Part shown: one piece after another, positions 9,235 to 19,904 of the stretch
Layout: every line of letters starts with the position of its first letter
How positions within the stretch are numbered: position 1 is the stretch's first letter
Assembly (NCBI GenBank): GCA_029953675.1
Contig: JAMWBK010000008.1
Coordinates: 1-64,000, forward strand
Length of the DNA stretch: 64,000 bases
From: Rhodosorus marinus
Taxonomy: Eukaryota > Rhodophyta > Stylonematophyceae > Stylonematales > Stylonemataceae
Direction of reading: 5' to 3'
Translations under genes and position numbers: made by a program
Notes under the pieces: generated by a model
The model's input: only the letters and a program-made list of their open reading frames with translations
The model's database searches: none
What the model was told of the DNA's origin: nothing

Positions 9235-9735
9235 TTTCAATACTCTGCACTGACCCGTTGCTTCCCAGAGCTCTTCGTCTCAGACGCTGCCGCCAGATAC
9301 TCAGCATTTGTGGACCTCGCCAATACCTGCCCTGTGGCCACCGCCCACCTCACCACTGCTGCTGCCCGAGGGGAAGCGGCTTCTGCCCTTCGATGAGTTA
9401 AGGAACGAAGATATGCCGAGAGCATGGCCGGCCTGCTTGTGCTGAAGGTCGCTCTCACCAGTTCCAGCCTTTCATTGTGGAAAGCTTTGATCATGTGGAC
9501 AAGACGGGTTTGGAGAGGCTTCGGAAATGTTTTGCTGAGCATCGTACTGAATGCTTGGCGCCCTTGCGGGCGTTTGAGTGTCGCCATGTTGCAAAACCCA
9601 ACCCACATGCTTGCCGAGGCCATCGGCGCCTGGGGTTGCGTACTTTAACTAGTTCTTAGTTCCTCTTCAAACCTTGCGTAGCGCTTCGGGCTATGCCAGT
9701 AAAGTCCGGTCTAGTAAAGTCCAGTAAAGTCCGGT
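9235..9735 (+). pseudogene. Decayed family C 3' part (RLE region and 3' UTR)
   Basis: Carries VSDAAARYSAFVDLANTCPV, the RLE core of family C, then ASALRRVKERRYAESMAGL. Frameshifts follow. The 3' UTR has CTTGCGTAGCGCTTCGGGCT and tandem AGTAAAGTCC decamers typical of C. It is 5'-truncated and diverged from the C copies at 20-23 kb. Confidence 0.75.
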
Positions 9736-9796
9736 TGAACGAAGCAGCCTCGCGTGGCATTGCACGCAGGAAGATCTCCTGTAAAAATAATTTTTT

Positions 9797-10497
9797 ACGG
9801 TGTCAGGAAATTTCCTATGGAATTTTCCAACAAATGCGATTTGCTAGTTTTGCCAGAGAAGCTCCATAGCTTCTCTTCCTGGCAGGAGACATGAGCGCAA
9901 GTTTTCCAGGCAACCGCGTTCTATTCATTCATAATGCCGGAACAAAATATTTCCTAGTTCCCGGCTGCGCGGGAGAGCCGTGGATCTGCCGCCGCCAGCA
10001 TGAGACGCCGCAAAGAGATCAAATACGCGGGGGCTTTGTCTTCCCCTGGTGTTCGTGCTTCGGCACTAGCACATCGCTTGGTACCCCTGATCATTGAGTG
10101 CTTTGGGTTCATGGACTCTGTTGGTTCTCGCTGGCTTCGGGAGTTGTTCCGCGAACGCCCTGACCGTCTTCAATCGTTGTTTACCCTTTTAAGTTTCCTG
10201 CTGTGGCGCATGAATGCCGCTTTGATGTTGGAGGCGCGAGTTCTTCGCCGCATTTAGTCTTTTTTTCCCCTCGGGGTTTTTTTTCAGCCTCCGATTAAAC
10301 CATTCGTTCATTCGTTGTAATATGGGCGTTCTGTCTGGTGTCAGGAAATTTCGTATAGAATTTTCCAACAAATGCGATTTACTAGTTTTGCCAGAGAAGC
10401 TATGGAGCTTCTCTTTCTGAGAGGAGACATGAGCGCAAGTTTTCCAGGCAACCGCGTTCTATTCATTCATAATGCCGGAACAAAATATTTCCTAGTT
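9797..10497. repeat. 160-bp direct repeats flanking a family B fragment
   Basis: 9797-9957 and 10337-10497 align with scattered differences, from GGTGTCAGGAAATTTC to AAATATTTCCTAGTT. Each contains a hairpin with arms AGAGAAGCT / AGCTTCTCT, but the four-base loop is CCAT in the left copy and ATGG in the right. The pair is too long and too diverged for a normal target-site duplication. Confidence 0.65.
9957..10318 (+). mobile_element. Family B 5'-truncated copy
   Basis: 360 bp covering the end of ORF2 and the 3' UTR. From 10000 the frame reads MRRRKEIKYAGALSSPGV and ends at 10257 in VLRRI. The 3' UTR has CCCCTCGGGG and the tail CATTCGTTCATTCGTT. It lies between the 160-bp repeats. Confidence 0.8.
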
Positions 10498-10999
10498 TGA
10501 TTGCGCCTGACTGTCGCGGCGCTTAATCGTTTTTCCAAACAGGGTTTATTTAATTTTTCTGAAAGAAATTATTCATTTCTATCACAACTATCTGGGGAAG
10601 GCTTCTGGGTGGTGCGCACTACGTATCGCAGAATCTTAGTTGAGAATTTGAGAGTATGTTCCGCCCTTCACATCATCATGGCACTCAGCCTGCGTTGCTC
10701 ATTTCTCGCGATAAGCGGTGTTTTGGAATCAGAAAGGTTCCAAATGATGTGGTGGTCGACTCCTTGGATGGTCTTTAGTCCTTGGATAGCTGGGCTTTAC
10801 TGGACTTTACTGGACTTTACTGGGCTTTACTAGCATAGCTAGCACAACCACCACCAAAACACCTCGGTTAGCTCAACGAGGTAGTTGAAGACCTATATAG
10901 GTCAAGCAAAAAGTAGCTGGAGGTTTGAAGGGAACAAATCAGAGCGAGCAATGAAAAGGTTACTTGTTGCGATTTGCAAGCGTCCGTCTACGATAATTC
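10498..10999. other. Non-coding DNA upstream of the secreted-protein gene, with a family C tail
   Basis: 10797-10838 is an antisense family C 3' tail made of three to four GGACTTTACT decamers and ending CTAGCATAGC. Further on are a stem ACCTCG...CGAGGT (10860-10881) and a perfect 14-bp palindrome GACCTATATAGGTC (10890-10903), whose TATATA is a possible promoter element about 190 bp before the next ATG. I see no gene here. Confidence 0.5.
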
Positions 11000-11090
11000 G
11001 CTGATAATTGAGTGCTTCGGACTACTGGAATCTGTGGGTTCTGGTTCGCTTTTGGATCTGGGAACGCCCTGGCCGTCTTTCCTCGTTCAA
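11000..11090 (+). mobile_element. Family B remnant forming the leader of the next gene
   Basis: CTGATAATTGAGTGCTTCGG and the following 70 bp match the B coding sequence for LIIECFGFMDSVGSRW and RERPDRLQS, with many substitutions. It ends five bases before the ATG at 11096. It is in frame with that gene upstream but has no ATG. Confidence 0.7.
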
Positions 11091-11095
11091 CCAAG

Positions 11096-14000
11096 ATGAA
11101 TCGAACTTTTACGGTGATTGGGTGTATAACCCTAGCAATATTTCTCTGCGTCGGAGGAGTGAGAGCTGATGCTGAGAGCGTGTGTGATGGATGGGGATTC
11201 TCTAATACGACTTGTTTGATGGTTCAGGATGTGAGTTCTGGTTACGTGGATGGTGTTGAGAACGGAACGTTTGCAATCTATGCACCGTTCTTCTACGTGA
11301 TGGACTTCACCGCGGATACGACGGACACGACAGAATTGTTTGGAACTGAGCAGGATATCCTATTACACGCGTACTACGTTCTAATCAAGGGCGCGGCTGG
11401 GGCAGCTGCTGCAATGCGGGGTACGAACGTGACGATTGTGGCGAATATCATTGAGATCCAGAGCGATGGAGATTTTGAGATCAACCTGAAGGCAACGGAG
11501 GTCACGATCCCTCCTCCAAGCGCACCAGCCACACCCGAGACCCTCGATCCGATGCAGAGGACGAAAGACCCCAATACGTTTCGGGGTGGTGACATGGGTA
11601 CCATGGGAAGTTGGGGAGCCACCGGCAGCCAGGGCAACCAGGGGGGAAGCTTTACCATGGTCGCAAAGTACGTGAACATCGAGAGCCTAGTCGAGGGAGG
11701 ATATACCATGACCATAAGAACTGATGGAAGCGACGGTGGTACCGGTGGATATGGTGGAGACGGAGGTAACGCGCAGATGCCTATCGATGGAATGGCGTGT
11801 GGCAAGAAGAACAGCTGGGTGGGTGGGAAGTGCAAGGATTCTTGGTGTAACGAGTGTCCAACGGGTACCATGAACGGCGATAAGAAGCCATGTCTGTACT
11901 ATCAGCCGGGTTACCCGCAGCCGGGCGGCCAGGCGGGACATGGAGGAACTGGAGGAGCTGGTGGGCTGGCAGGCACCGTACATATCTACTCGAGCGTTGT
12001 TATCGGAGGCGAGGAAGAGAACGGGCTTAGCAATGAGGCGGCGGCTGCATACTTCAATGGGGAATCCAATTCCGGGGGAGGGGGACCAGGCGGGGAGCCA
12101 GGAAATCCCGGATTAGGGGGTCAGCTCACGGTGAATTGCTACACGAGAACATGGCAGAAGAACTATATTCTGAACACGAACTACTACGAAACAGTTTCGT
12201 CAGGATATCCGCTTGTCGGCGATGTTGGACTGACCAACCACGCCGGAAAAAGTGGAGAGGAGTCTCACGACCCGCTACCGATGTCATTCCGAGCGACAAT
12301 CGGCGCTGAAGTCGAGGAGTGGGACACCAATGAGTACGACGATCCGCGATCCTTTGCGTTCGAAAACTTTCCGCAGCCGTTGGCGTACATCGACTACGGT
12401 CTCAGCCTCTCGAAGAGGATGCTGGATATTATGTTCTTTAACGATGATGCTGAAGAAAACCAAAACGCGTACACCGTAATTCTCTTGTCGGTTTCCGATA
12501 TGCTCTACAATGCTCAGCTAGTTGCCAATCGGACTTCAGACGAGACGGAGAAAGCCAAGTACACCTCGCTAGCTGGAAAGGCGATTTCTATTATCAAGGC
12601 GGCGAATCCGTTGACCACCTCCTCGGGTACGAATGCCAACCAGGTCAGCGTCATGAGCTTTGAGTACCTGCTCGACTACCTTGAAACACAGCGCCAGCTC
12701 GGAGAATCCTTGGAGTACTACTACGACGCCTACCGAAGCAGCGTCGAGGATTCGGAAGCTTCCATGGAGCTCCTCTCCAATGCGACGAGCAACGCGCAGA
12801 CGGGTATCGCCACGCAGTTGGCCAAGCAGCAGGCTCTGATGGAGGAGATCATGGAGGTGAACCGGTCGATGTCGGTAGCTGATCAGAATATTTGGAAGTA
12901 CCAGAGCACCATGGAGTTGCAGCAGGGTGAGATGGATGAGTGCTGGCGTAAGGTCGAAAAGCGTGCCAAGTTCGAAAAGGTGATGCAGTTTGTGAGCTTC
13001 TTTGTTAGCGTCTTTGACGCGGCATTCGCAGTGACCAAGGTGTTGTCCAAGGCCGGCAGTTGGACCAAGAGTGCTTCGCTCTCAGATACAACGAAGTCGG
13101 TGTTCTCCGGCATTGAGGGCTGGAGCGGTGCCAAGTTTTCTATGATACCTTCGCTGACGAATGAGATGGTGGACTTCTTCCCTTCGCCTGGAGAAAGCGC
13201 CGACTGGTCAGGGTACGAAGTGAGCTACGACGCGATCATGGCCGACATTGGCCTTCTTACGGAGGGAACGGAGACCCTCGCGGATCCGCTGGAGAGCGTC
13301 TACAGTGCAGACGACTACGACGAGGCCGTGGCGCTAGCTGCTCAAATTAGCGATGTTCAGACCTCTGCCAGTAGTGCGATGGTGGCACTTGACCGACAAG
13401 AGCTTCAAGACTACGTGGGGTACATGAAAACAGAGTGCTACACCTCGGCGACTGCATTCCTTCGGGCATTCGATGGGCTGGAGATGTGGGTCAACCAAAA
13501 GAACGACCTCATCGCGCTTTACTCCTCCTACATGAGCTACCTCAAGCAGGTCACGGCAACAAAGCTCTACCTCCAGAACGTCGTGGCTGCACTGGCGGTC
13601 GAGATGAAGAACAACATGATAAATCCCGCCGCACCCGCTGTTAAGGTCGCTCACCAGACCAACTACAACCTTCTGATAGCCGATTTTCACCGAGATCTTG
13701 AGGCCGTCTTCACCGCGAGGAACTATCTCATGATGGGCTCGATGTCGTCAGTAGATACCATCAGCCTCGCAGACTGCGAGTGGGAAACTTCCCTTCTGGA
13801 CACATCAGGGAGCCTATACTTCAGCTGTGCATCAGACGCGATCATTCAACTGCGTAAGTCACTCAAGAGTTGGTACGAGACCTCCTATACGAAAAACCAA
13901 CTGATGGAGTATGGCACCTTCTGGGGCCCTTACAATATCAAGGCGGAGACAGTAGGAGAGGATAACTGGGCGGAGTTTCTGGAGACGGGGTCCATCAATT

Positions 14001-15034
14001 TCTGCGTTGACCCATCGGATCCAGCTTTCAACAATCTCCCGGGACTAGAAGATCCGCTCTTCTTCCCCATGATTTCGATGAATAGCATGTTTGTCGTTTT
14101 CGACGGCGTATCGCATACGAAGAGTCCAGTCGTCGACATCACGCACAAGAGCATGTCCGGGGTCACTCGAGTTGCAGAGGCGGAAGATGATGAGGACTCG
14201 ATGTACTACGTGAAGAAGTATACGCACGCCAACCGAAAGCGAACGTTTATGTACTTCGGAGGTGCACCTGCAGGTGACGAGCTAAGCGTCAAGGAGTGGA
14301 TGGCGTCCGACTACATCCGGCAAAACGCCGTCTTCTCAACGGAGGACTTCATCGACATAAGCCCATTCAGCAACTATCAGATCGATGCCAGGCTCCAGGA
14401 CATCAAGGCCATTACTAACATTCGACTCTACTTCACCGGAAGCTACGTGAGGTCGAACTTTGCCGACGCCCTCAACTCGACAATTCCAATCATGTGCAAC
14501 TCTTTCGATTCGGATGAGACCCCGACTCCCACTCCAACCCCGACACCGACAACGACTCCGACTCAGACACCCACGCCGACACCGACTTATACTGGGACTC
14601 CTACGACGTCCCCGACAACGGCTCCGGCTGAAACATCGTCCGGGCTACCACTTCTGGAAACCGTGGCTCGAGAGCAGGAAGTGGGTTGCGGTTCTTACAA
14701 GGTTTCAGTAGAGAAGGTTGCATCCTGGACGAGACTCTCCGGTGAGACGGCTAGCGCCTGTATGATCACTTTCTCGTCGACGGAGGCTTCTGTGAACCTG
14801 CCGAAGAGCCTTGAGGTATCCTGGGAATGGCCTCAAAAACCGAAGGGAGTTGCATGGGAGCAAGCAGATGGCGTCGTCATCAGCTCAAACGAGGTTCTCG
14901 GCGCATTGAGCATTTCCGCTAAGCGAATTCAGGGCTTGTCCGAGGCTGTCACAGTCGCGATCTCTGAGACCTGTCCAGACAACGTTGAAATCGTCGCAGT
15001 TAACCGATCCAAGTGTGGACGGACTTTGGGCTAA
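11096..15034 (+). CDS. Large secreted or surface protein: Gly-rich, coiled-coil, TP-linker architecture
   Basis: An intronless 1312-residue protein of unknown function. I start at the first ATG (11096) because it opens directly on a signal peptide, MNRTFTVIGCITLAIFLCVG, cleaved near VRA-DAES. The frame is open 84 bp further upstream only through retrotransposon remnant. Order: about residues 35-130 are beta-rich; 160-330 are Gly-rich with collagen-like patches (GSDGGTGGYGGDGG) and a cysteine cluster; the long middle part is alpha-helical and likely coiled coil (for example LAKQQALMEEIMEVN); a Thr-Pro linker spans about 1140-1180; a 130-residue C-terminal domain has four cysteines. The TP linker and cysteines suggest an extracellular wall or matrix protein. 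I do not recognise the family. Confidence 0.85.
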   Translation: MNRTFTVIGCITLAIFLCVGGVRADAESVCDGWGFSNTTCLMVQDVSSGYVDGVENGTFAIYAPFFYVMDFTADTTDTTELFGTEQDILLHAYYVLIKGAAGAAAAMRGTNVTIVANIIEIQSDGDFEINLKATEVTIPPPSAPATPETLDPMQRTKDPNTFRGGDMGTMGSWGATGSQGNQGGSFTMVAKYVNIESLVEGGYTMTIRTDGSDGGTGGYGGDGGNAQMPIDGMACGKKNSWVGGKCKDSWCNECPTGTMNGDKKPCLYYQPGYPQPGGQAGHGGTGGAGGLAGTVHIYSSVVIGGEEENGLSNEAAAAYFNGESNSGGGGPGGEPGNPGLGGQLTVNCYTRTWQKNYILNTNYYETVSSGYPLVGDVGLTNHAGKSGEESHDPLPMSFRATIGAEVEEWDTNEYDDPRSFAFENFPQPLAYIDYGLSLSKRMLDIMFFNDDAEENQNAYTVILLSVSDMLYNAQLVANRTSDETEKAKYTSLAGKAISIIKAANPLTTSSGTNANQVSVMSFEYLLDYLETQRQLGESLEYYYDAYRSSVEDSEASMELLSNATSNAQTGIATQLAKQQALMEEIMEVNRSMSVADQNIWKYQSTMELQQGEMDECWRKVEKRAKFEKVMQFVSFFVSVFDAAFAVTKVLSKAGSWTKSASLSDTTKSVFSGIEGWSGAKFSMIPSLTNEMVDFFPSPGESADWSGYEVSYDAIMADIGLLTEGTETLADPLESVYSADDYDEAVALAAQISDVQTSASSAMVALDRQELQDYVGYMKTECYTSATAFLRAFDGLEMWVNQKNDLIALYSSYMSYLKQVTATKLYLQNVVAALAVEMKNNMINPAAPAVKVAHQTNYNLLIADFHRDLEAVFTARNYLMMGSMSSVDTISLADCEWETSLLDTSGSLYFSCASDAIIQLRKSLKSWYETSYTKNQLMEYGTFWGPYNIKAETVGEDNWAEFLETGSINFCVDPSDPAFNNLPGLEDPLFFPMISMNSMFVVFDGVSHTKSPVVDITHKSMSGVTRVAEAEDDEDSMYYVKKYTHANRKRTFMYFGGAPAGDELSVKEWMASDYIRQNAVFSTEDFIDISPFSNYQIDARLQDIKAITNIRLYFTGSYVRSNFADALNSTIPIMCNSFDSDETPTPTPTPTPTTTPTQTPTPTPTYTGTPTTSPTTAPAETSSGLPLLETVAREQEVGCGSYKVSVEKVASWTRLSGETASACMITFSSTEASVNLPKSLEVSWEWPQKPKGVAWEQADGVVISSNEVLGALSISAKRIQGLSEAVTVAISETCPDNVEIVAVNRSKCGRTLG

Positions 15035-15203
15035 GACTATTGCAGTGACACGGCATGAGAAATGATATACATTGTACTTATGGACGAAAAATACAAAAAA
15101 GGGCCTTAAAGCTATTCAAAAAACATGAGCAGGGAACGACAGAGTAGGTGCCACGCTCGATGGATTCGTTGCAACCATGCTTTTCACCGCCTATGAACGA
15201 TAG

Positions 15204-17147
15204 ACACCCCACATTGTGACGTATCCAAGCGTTATTCGTGTTTGCCTTGGCCATGTCCTTTGTGACTGTGTACCGAAAGAGGCTTGCCAGTGTGTCCCTG
15301 GTGAGACGTGCGAGTATACCGGTATGTTTCCGGGGGATTCGTGTGAGACCGAGTTTGGCACTGGGGTAGGGCGCGAAAGAGATGTAAAAAGGAGCCGAAT
15401 TTGGCGTTTCAATTGGGAGTTCTTACCATTTCACATCTCTGCCATAGCTCGTAGCACAGAGATCGGACAGTATTGGGTGCAATTGCAGAATCAATTGTAC
15501 CCTTTCGCCTTGTGACGGCGACCCCGAAAACTGCGAAGACTACACCTTCGGCACATGTGATTTGGAGGATGGCGAGAGAGGGGTAGGCAGTGAACCCGCT
15601 CGGAGACCTTGCCCATAAACGTGTTTCTCACTGAATACTTTTTTTTCTATATTACCCCTGGAGTTAGATCGTAGTACCAACTTCAGTGCCTGGCACATGT
15701 ACGTGTCAGCGTTGTGATCCGGGCAAGTGTGCACACCCTGACGCTGGATGCATTGTCGAAGGAAAGTCGTGCAGTAATCTTAACGGGCTAATGGACGTGA
15801 GTTCAATATCTAGAAGTAGAATCGCTTGGCTAGCCCGAGAAGCTCACGTACGCATGCGATCTGTTTCTGCACCATTTCAAAACCTTTACAAAGGTCTTCT
15901 TCACGGACGACACGACGAAATGTAACTGTGGTTGTGATTTAAATATCCCAGACCAAGCCGGTAGGTCGGCAAGTTCAGGAGGCGTTTGTCTTCAAGGTTT
16001 AGCCCGTGGCGTGGTATGTGGGAAATATCGAATTGAACGTGCCGTAGAGATGGATCCAGGTGTCGTGCTTACATATCTCGCGCTCTCTGTCCACACGCGC
16101 AACGCAGGTCGTGACTGGAAACGAGGAGGGCGAGTGTGGTTGCCAAGTGCAAAACTGCACCTCTTCAAGCTGTGAAGGCCCCGATTGTGAAACGTTCGAT
16201 GGCGTCCTAGGAGAGACATGCGACTCGGACACTGGCGTGAGTCTAGAACCTTCAAGTCAAGATATGCGATATCGGAACTCACCGTCCTCTTTGACTCTTG
16301 TCCTGTTCCTTCCCCCGAGTGCAGATCGTCGAGATTCTCCAAGACGGCAGTTGCAAATGCCAACCGATTTGTCAGACTGTCAACTGCGACGACGAACCGG
16401 AAATTTGCACTGATCCAGACGGGACACCAAAAGTTGGAGATGTGTGCGTCCTTGAATTCGATAGTCTTGGGGTTAGTAAATTTCTGGATGAGCGGACAAA
16501 ACTTCTTGAGGAATGTGACCCCCCAACTTTTCTCCATGGACTGTCCCACCAGGTTCTAGAAGCCTCTTCAGATGTCGCTGGTGAATGTGACTGCGTTGCT
16601 CCAACCTGCGTTTACACGTATCAAATAAGAATTGGCCGTAACAGTATTGGGACAGGTTTTGGTAATCCCGGCGACGCATGTACTACTAGTGAGGCCCCCG
16701 GGGTAGGGAGGAAATACGCCAAGATCAAAACTCGTCAGCCTTTCGAAATGTTCTCACCTGCATCGTACGATTCTTGCCGACCAGGTGGTCAGCGACGAAT
16801 GCGAGTGCGAGCCGTTGTGCGATGTGGAATGTATTCCAGTAGGTTGTCAGACGGATACCGGTCGATGCAGAGAGGAAATACCTCCAGTAATTGTCAATGG
16901 ACAATGTCTCACGAGCTCCGAAGTAGCTGGGGTAAGTGGATGTTTTTTTGTATATGACGATGGGCGGGGCGGAGTATAATAGTTTTACCAAATTATTGCT
17001 TTCGACCACAGCGCTCTTTTGCTACACACATTGAGAAGTTAGGTTTTCTCCGGCTCACGTTCTCGTATGTCCGATTCATTTGTGCTTTAGACCTACCAGC
17101 TTGTGTCAGGATCCGACCAATTCTGCGAGTGCGTTGCATCGCGCTAG
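15204..17147 (+). CDS. Nine-exon cysteine-rich modular protein (5' end not found)
   Basis: Nine exons can be read by eye: 15204-15365, 15460-15582, 15668-15796, 15894-16010, 16108-16236, 16325-16471, 16553-16702, 16785-16931 and 17091-17147. Each is flanked by AG and GT, is a multiple of three, and all introns are phase 0. Introns are 81-97 bp, the last 159. Every internal exon encodes one 39-54 residue module with CxC near its start and GxxC-x5-7-G at its end (such as GECGC ... GETCDSDTG). The product is at least 386 residues, probably secreted and disulphide-rich. No initiating Met with a signal peptide lies in the 170 bp before exon 1, so the gene may be 5'-truncated or have an unseen first exon. 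The last exon ends in TAG. Function unknown. Confidence 0.7.
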
Positions 17148-17446
17148 TATCCGGAAGACCGACCGCGAGGATGACGGCGGACGATGGTGCAAGAGTCCAG
17201 CACCTCAGAAGGTACAGAGGTAACGATAACCATAAATGTGGCCCCTGTGTTCTACGAAGAAACTGGACTAGTTGTTTAGCAATGCGCCGACCGATGCGAT
17301 TGAACACATTGCGAGGTCGACTCAATAAGCATTGTCGATTATGGTTCGTCACAGCAAAGATGAACCGCGCTGGCGCGCTAGCTCTGGGGAAACATCGTTA
17401 GCTGTCCACTTTGACTCCGTCTGGAATGCTCTAGAAGCCCACGGGG
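17148..17446. other. Non-coding DNA after the cysteine-rich gene
   Basis: No convincing coding, repeat or RNA feature; presumably the 3' flank of the gene ending at 17147. Confidence 0.4.
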
Positions 17447-17500
17447 CATATTAGGTAGCCGCCGAATAAAGGTTACTTTAGTCGGGGGTTAGTCTGGGGA
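17447..17500 (+). repeat. Family A 3' terminus and telomere junction
   Basis: TTAGGTAGCCGCCGAATAAA resembles the last 40 bases of family A (GGCTGCCCAATAAAG). It is followed by a degenerate G-rich unit and GTTAGTCTGGGG. The next element starts at 17501, so two copies lie head to tail through a telomere repeat. Confidence 0.65.
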
Positions 17501-17657
17501 TTTTGGACGGCTTTGTTTGTGGAAAACAACGGTAAAAGGTTATAAGTAGTTACACGTGATTGTGAAGGAGGTACGCGGGCCGTACCCCGAGCCTCTTGTG
17601 ATCCCGGGGGCCCACACACCTCGGGTACCCGGAAAATAGAGAGGGAGAAAGAGCTGC

Positions 17658-17716
17658 TGCAACAGCACCAGCAGCACCAGCACCAGCAGCACCAGCAGCA
17701 CCAGCAGCACCAGCAT
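17658..17716 (+). repeat. CAG/CAC microsatellite in A3 ORF1
   Basis: Repeated CAGCAC triplets encode mixed Gln/His. The same place in the A3 copy at 51820-51855 is a pure CAG tract (CTG on top) encoding poly-Gln, so the tract has been expanding and changing between copies. Confidence 0.8.
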
Positions 17717-18441
17717 ACAGGAGCAGAACAGGACGCAGAGATGCATGCAGAACACCGTGCAGCGGAGCCGGCTACAGCAGACCCAGCTGTCGCCTTTCTC
17801 CACCAGCTGCAGAGCTACGACCAGTGCTACCAAGCACTGGGAATCGGCCAGTCTGACATCGTCGACTTCTACCAGGCCGTCTTCAACCTCTATTCGAGGA
17901 TCAATTGTACGCAAGAACTTCAGGGAGTGACAGGACGTCTGAATGAGCTCGCCAAAAAACCGCATATGTTGCAAGACGGACGAGCCACCACGACCCCGCC
18001 TCAACCCCCGCAGCAGCACCCGCGGACGGCGGCAGTCAATCAACATGCACCGGAACCGATCAACAATCAACTTCCGGAGGGACAGGTGTCCCAGTCTCAC
18101 TGGACTATGCCACGGCCTTCCCTGTTGTCGGGACCAGCAGCACACGGCCAACGTACGCTCAGCGCACTGTCCAAAATACTCCAGCTCGAGAATCAGAGGC
18201 TCAAATCCGACCAGCCGGACGCCCGGGCCCACAGAGCCAGCAGGCAGCGCTGCGACAGCTGCACGCCACCGTGGGCGGGTCCTCCTGGGGACTTGAGACC
18301 AAGCCGATCCTAGCCACCCTTCGAAACGTCCGCCCCCCAAGGCAGGATGATGTGGCACCTTCGGACTTCACCATCGTCCTCTGCCGCGCGCTGGGAATCC
18401 CAGCCTCTCACATCGCGCATGTGGACTTCATCTCTTCACAT

Positions 18442-18506
18442 TTAAGCTGGACTTTACTAGCATAGCCTGAAGCGCTACGCAAGGCGTGAAGATGAACTAA
18501 ATTAAG
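18442..18506 (-). mobile_element. 55-nt family C 3' end inserted in A3 ORF1
   Basis: 18447-18501 is the antisense of the C 3' terminus (CTGGACTTTACTAGCATAGC, then CTGAAGCGCTACGC). It is bracketed by TTAAG at 18442-18446 and 18502-18506. Insert plus one duplicated TTAAG is 60 nt, so the ORF1 frame is the same on both sides although a stop lies within. Without it the host reads VDFISSHLSLLCHPDA, matching the relative at 33700. Confidence 0.7.
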
Positions 18507-19303
18507 CTTGCTCTGCCATCCGGATGCAATCCCAATTGTGCAGAGCGCTATCGCCCGAGGTGTTTTCAGAACAGGGATCTTTGGATCGTTCACACTGAGG
18601 CATCCTGACCAGCAAGTGACTCTGCACACAGGACAGGGACTGGAGGCTGGCAATCTGTTGGGCTACAACGAAAGGCAAAGGATCGCCCAAGAGGATATCC
18701 CAGCCCAGACGCTGCAACGGGCCATACAACAGATCATCAGGATTCGTGCGAGGCTCGGAAAGAGGCATCTGTCGTTCTCTACTCTAGCAGCCATCCATGA
18801 AACGCTGGAAGAGGGTCTACGAGCGTTGCGAGACCTACAACATCCACCAGAAGTCGTCGGGGAGAGTGTGGAACCCCTTGAGACTGCAGCAGCTACAAAC
18901 GCAGCCCCAGAAGCCTCGGCCCCACACGGAGCCGCACAGGCAGCCCACGGGACCGTTGACGCTTCGGGTGACTCCAGGGCAACGTCTCAACTACCACGGG
19001 AGGATGCCGAAGAGGAAAATCCACACGCCGAGCTCCCACACAACCTTCCGGAGCCTCCCCAACAAAACCGCACACGTGTGACATGTGAAAGCGGCAGGCA
19101 CATGCCATGACACCGAGATGATTCTCGCAGCCCCAGAAGCACCTCAGCGTGATACCCATGCCCAGACCCACTCCGTAGCCCACGATAATGCGATGGACAT
19201 CCAGACCAGTCAGGAAGACACAACCCAATAATGCCGAGCCGACGTAGGGGAATCAAACGCAGACGGGAAGAGCCTCTTTTCTTCTCCAAGCGACAGGACT
19301 GGA

Positions 19304-19904
19304 TTGTGCTTGCGTTGATCTCCACATCTCGAGTTGTTATTGTCAGATTGCGGAAAGGGCTTGTCTGGGCATGTCCAATAGATAGTATACATGAACTGAA
19401 AAAGTCAGAAGAAGAAGAAGACGTACTGCTTATCGGAGTACGTCCGTCACGGTCATCGCAGAAAACCTTTTGGCCGGCTATTGTGTGTGGTTCCGTTGCG
19501 TCTCGGGAGCTGTTTTTGGAGCTGCTATCCAGCGTGAAGAGAATGAGGAATCAGTGGCAAGATGATGTAATGCTCGGACCAGTCAACAGGGACAACAGAA
19601 GCCCGAGCGCGGGCGGTGCGCCAGCATTCGAGAACAGGCGGCTTGAGGAAATCCTCTATGTGGCTCAGAACTCACCGCAACGAGATGCATCCTCGCATCG
19701 CAGTGTACAATTTGTTATTGCAAACAACGTAGAAGAAGACTTAACGCTGAACGGTTCAGAGCTGAAGAGCGGTATATGGAGGAGGGAACCACCTCTGAGG
19801 ATTGAAGCAAACTCGGCCGGTTTTTTTGAAAGCGATGGTGGCCGTGAACTGACAGCAGATGTGCACGGGAGTGTCTCTTACAGAGCAACGTCGACTATGG
19901 CAGA
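19304..19904 (+). other. Orphan coding-like segment of unknown origin, fused to the A3 ORF2 start
   Basis: The frame opened by A3 ORF2 at 19231 continues without a stop to 19974 through 600 bp that match no element in the window. It reads ISTSRVVIVRLRKGLVWACP, then DVLLIGVRPS, CGSVASRELFLELLSSVKRM, and a Ser/Arg-rich tail. The alternating hydrophobic start, the W, and the closing helix faintly recall a PH-like or VPS13 C-terminal fold, but that is a weak impression. Likely a piece of a host gene trapped between element fragments. It ends at a telomere repeat. Confidence 0.4.

Larger units (their letters stand above)
17501..19303 (+). pseudogene. Family A element, lineage A3 copy 1: ORF1 and start of ORF2
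   Basis: The 5' end TTTTGGACGGCTTTGTTTGT matches the end at 52000-52013. The ORF1 start codon is GTG here (17553) where the copy at 51954 has ATG. ORF1 has a Gln/His tract, the FLHQLQSYDQCYQALGI block, NVRPPRQDDVAP and the acidic C-terminus. It is broken by frameshifts near 18075 and 19100 and by a small family C insertion. ORF1 stop and ORF2 start overlap as TAATG (19228-19232). ORF2 begins MPSRRRGIKRRREEPLFF and is lost after 24 residues at 19303, where unrelated DNA starts. Confidence 0.75.

Noticed and set aside
10860-10945. tRNA gene or tRNA-derived SINE (A-box-like TTAGCTCAACGAGG)
   Set aside because: A weak A box and D-arm can be drawn, but there is no proper anticodon loop, T arm or acceptor pairing.
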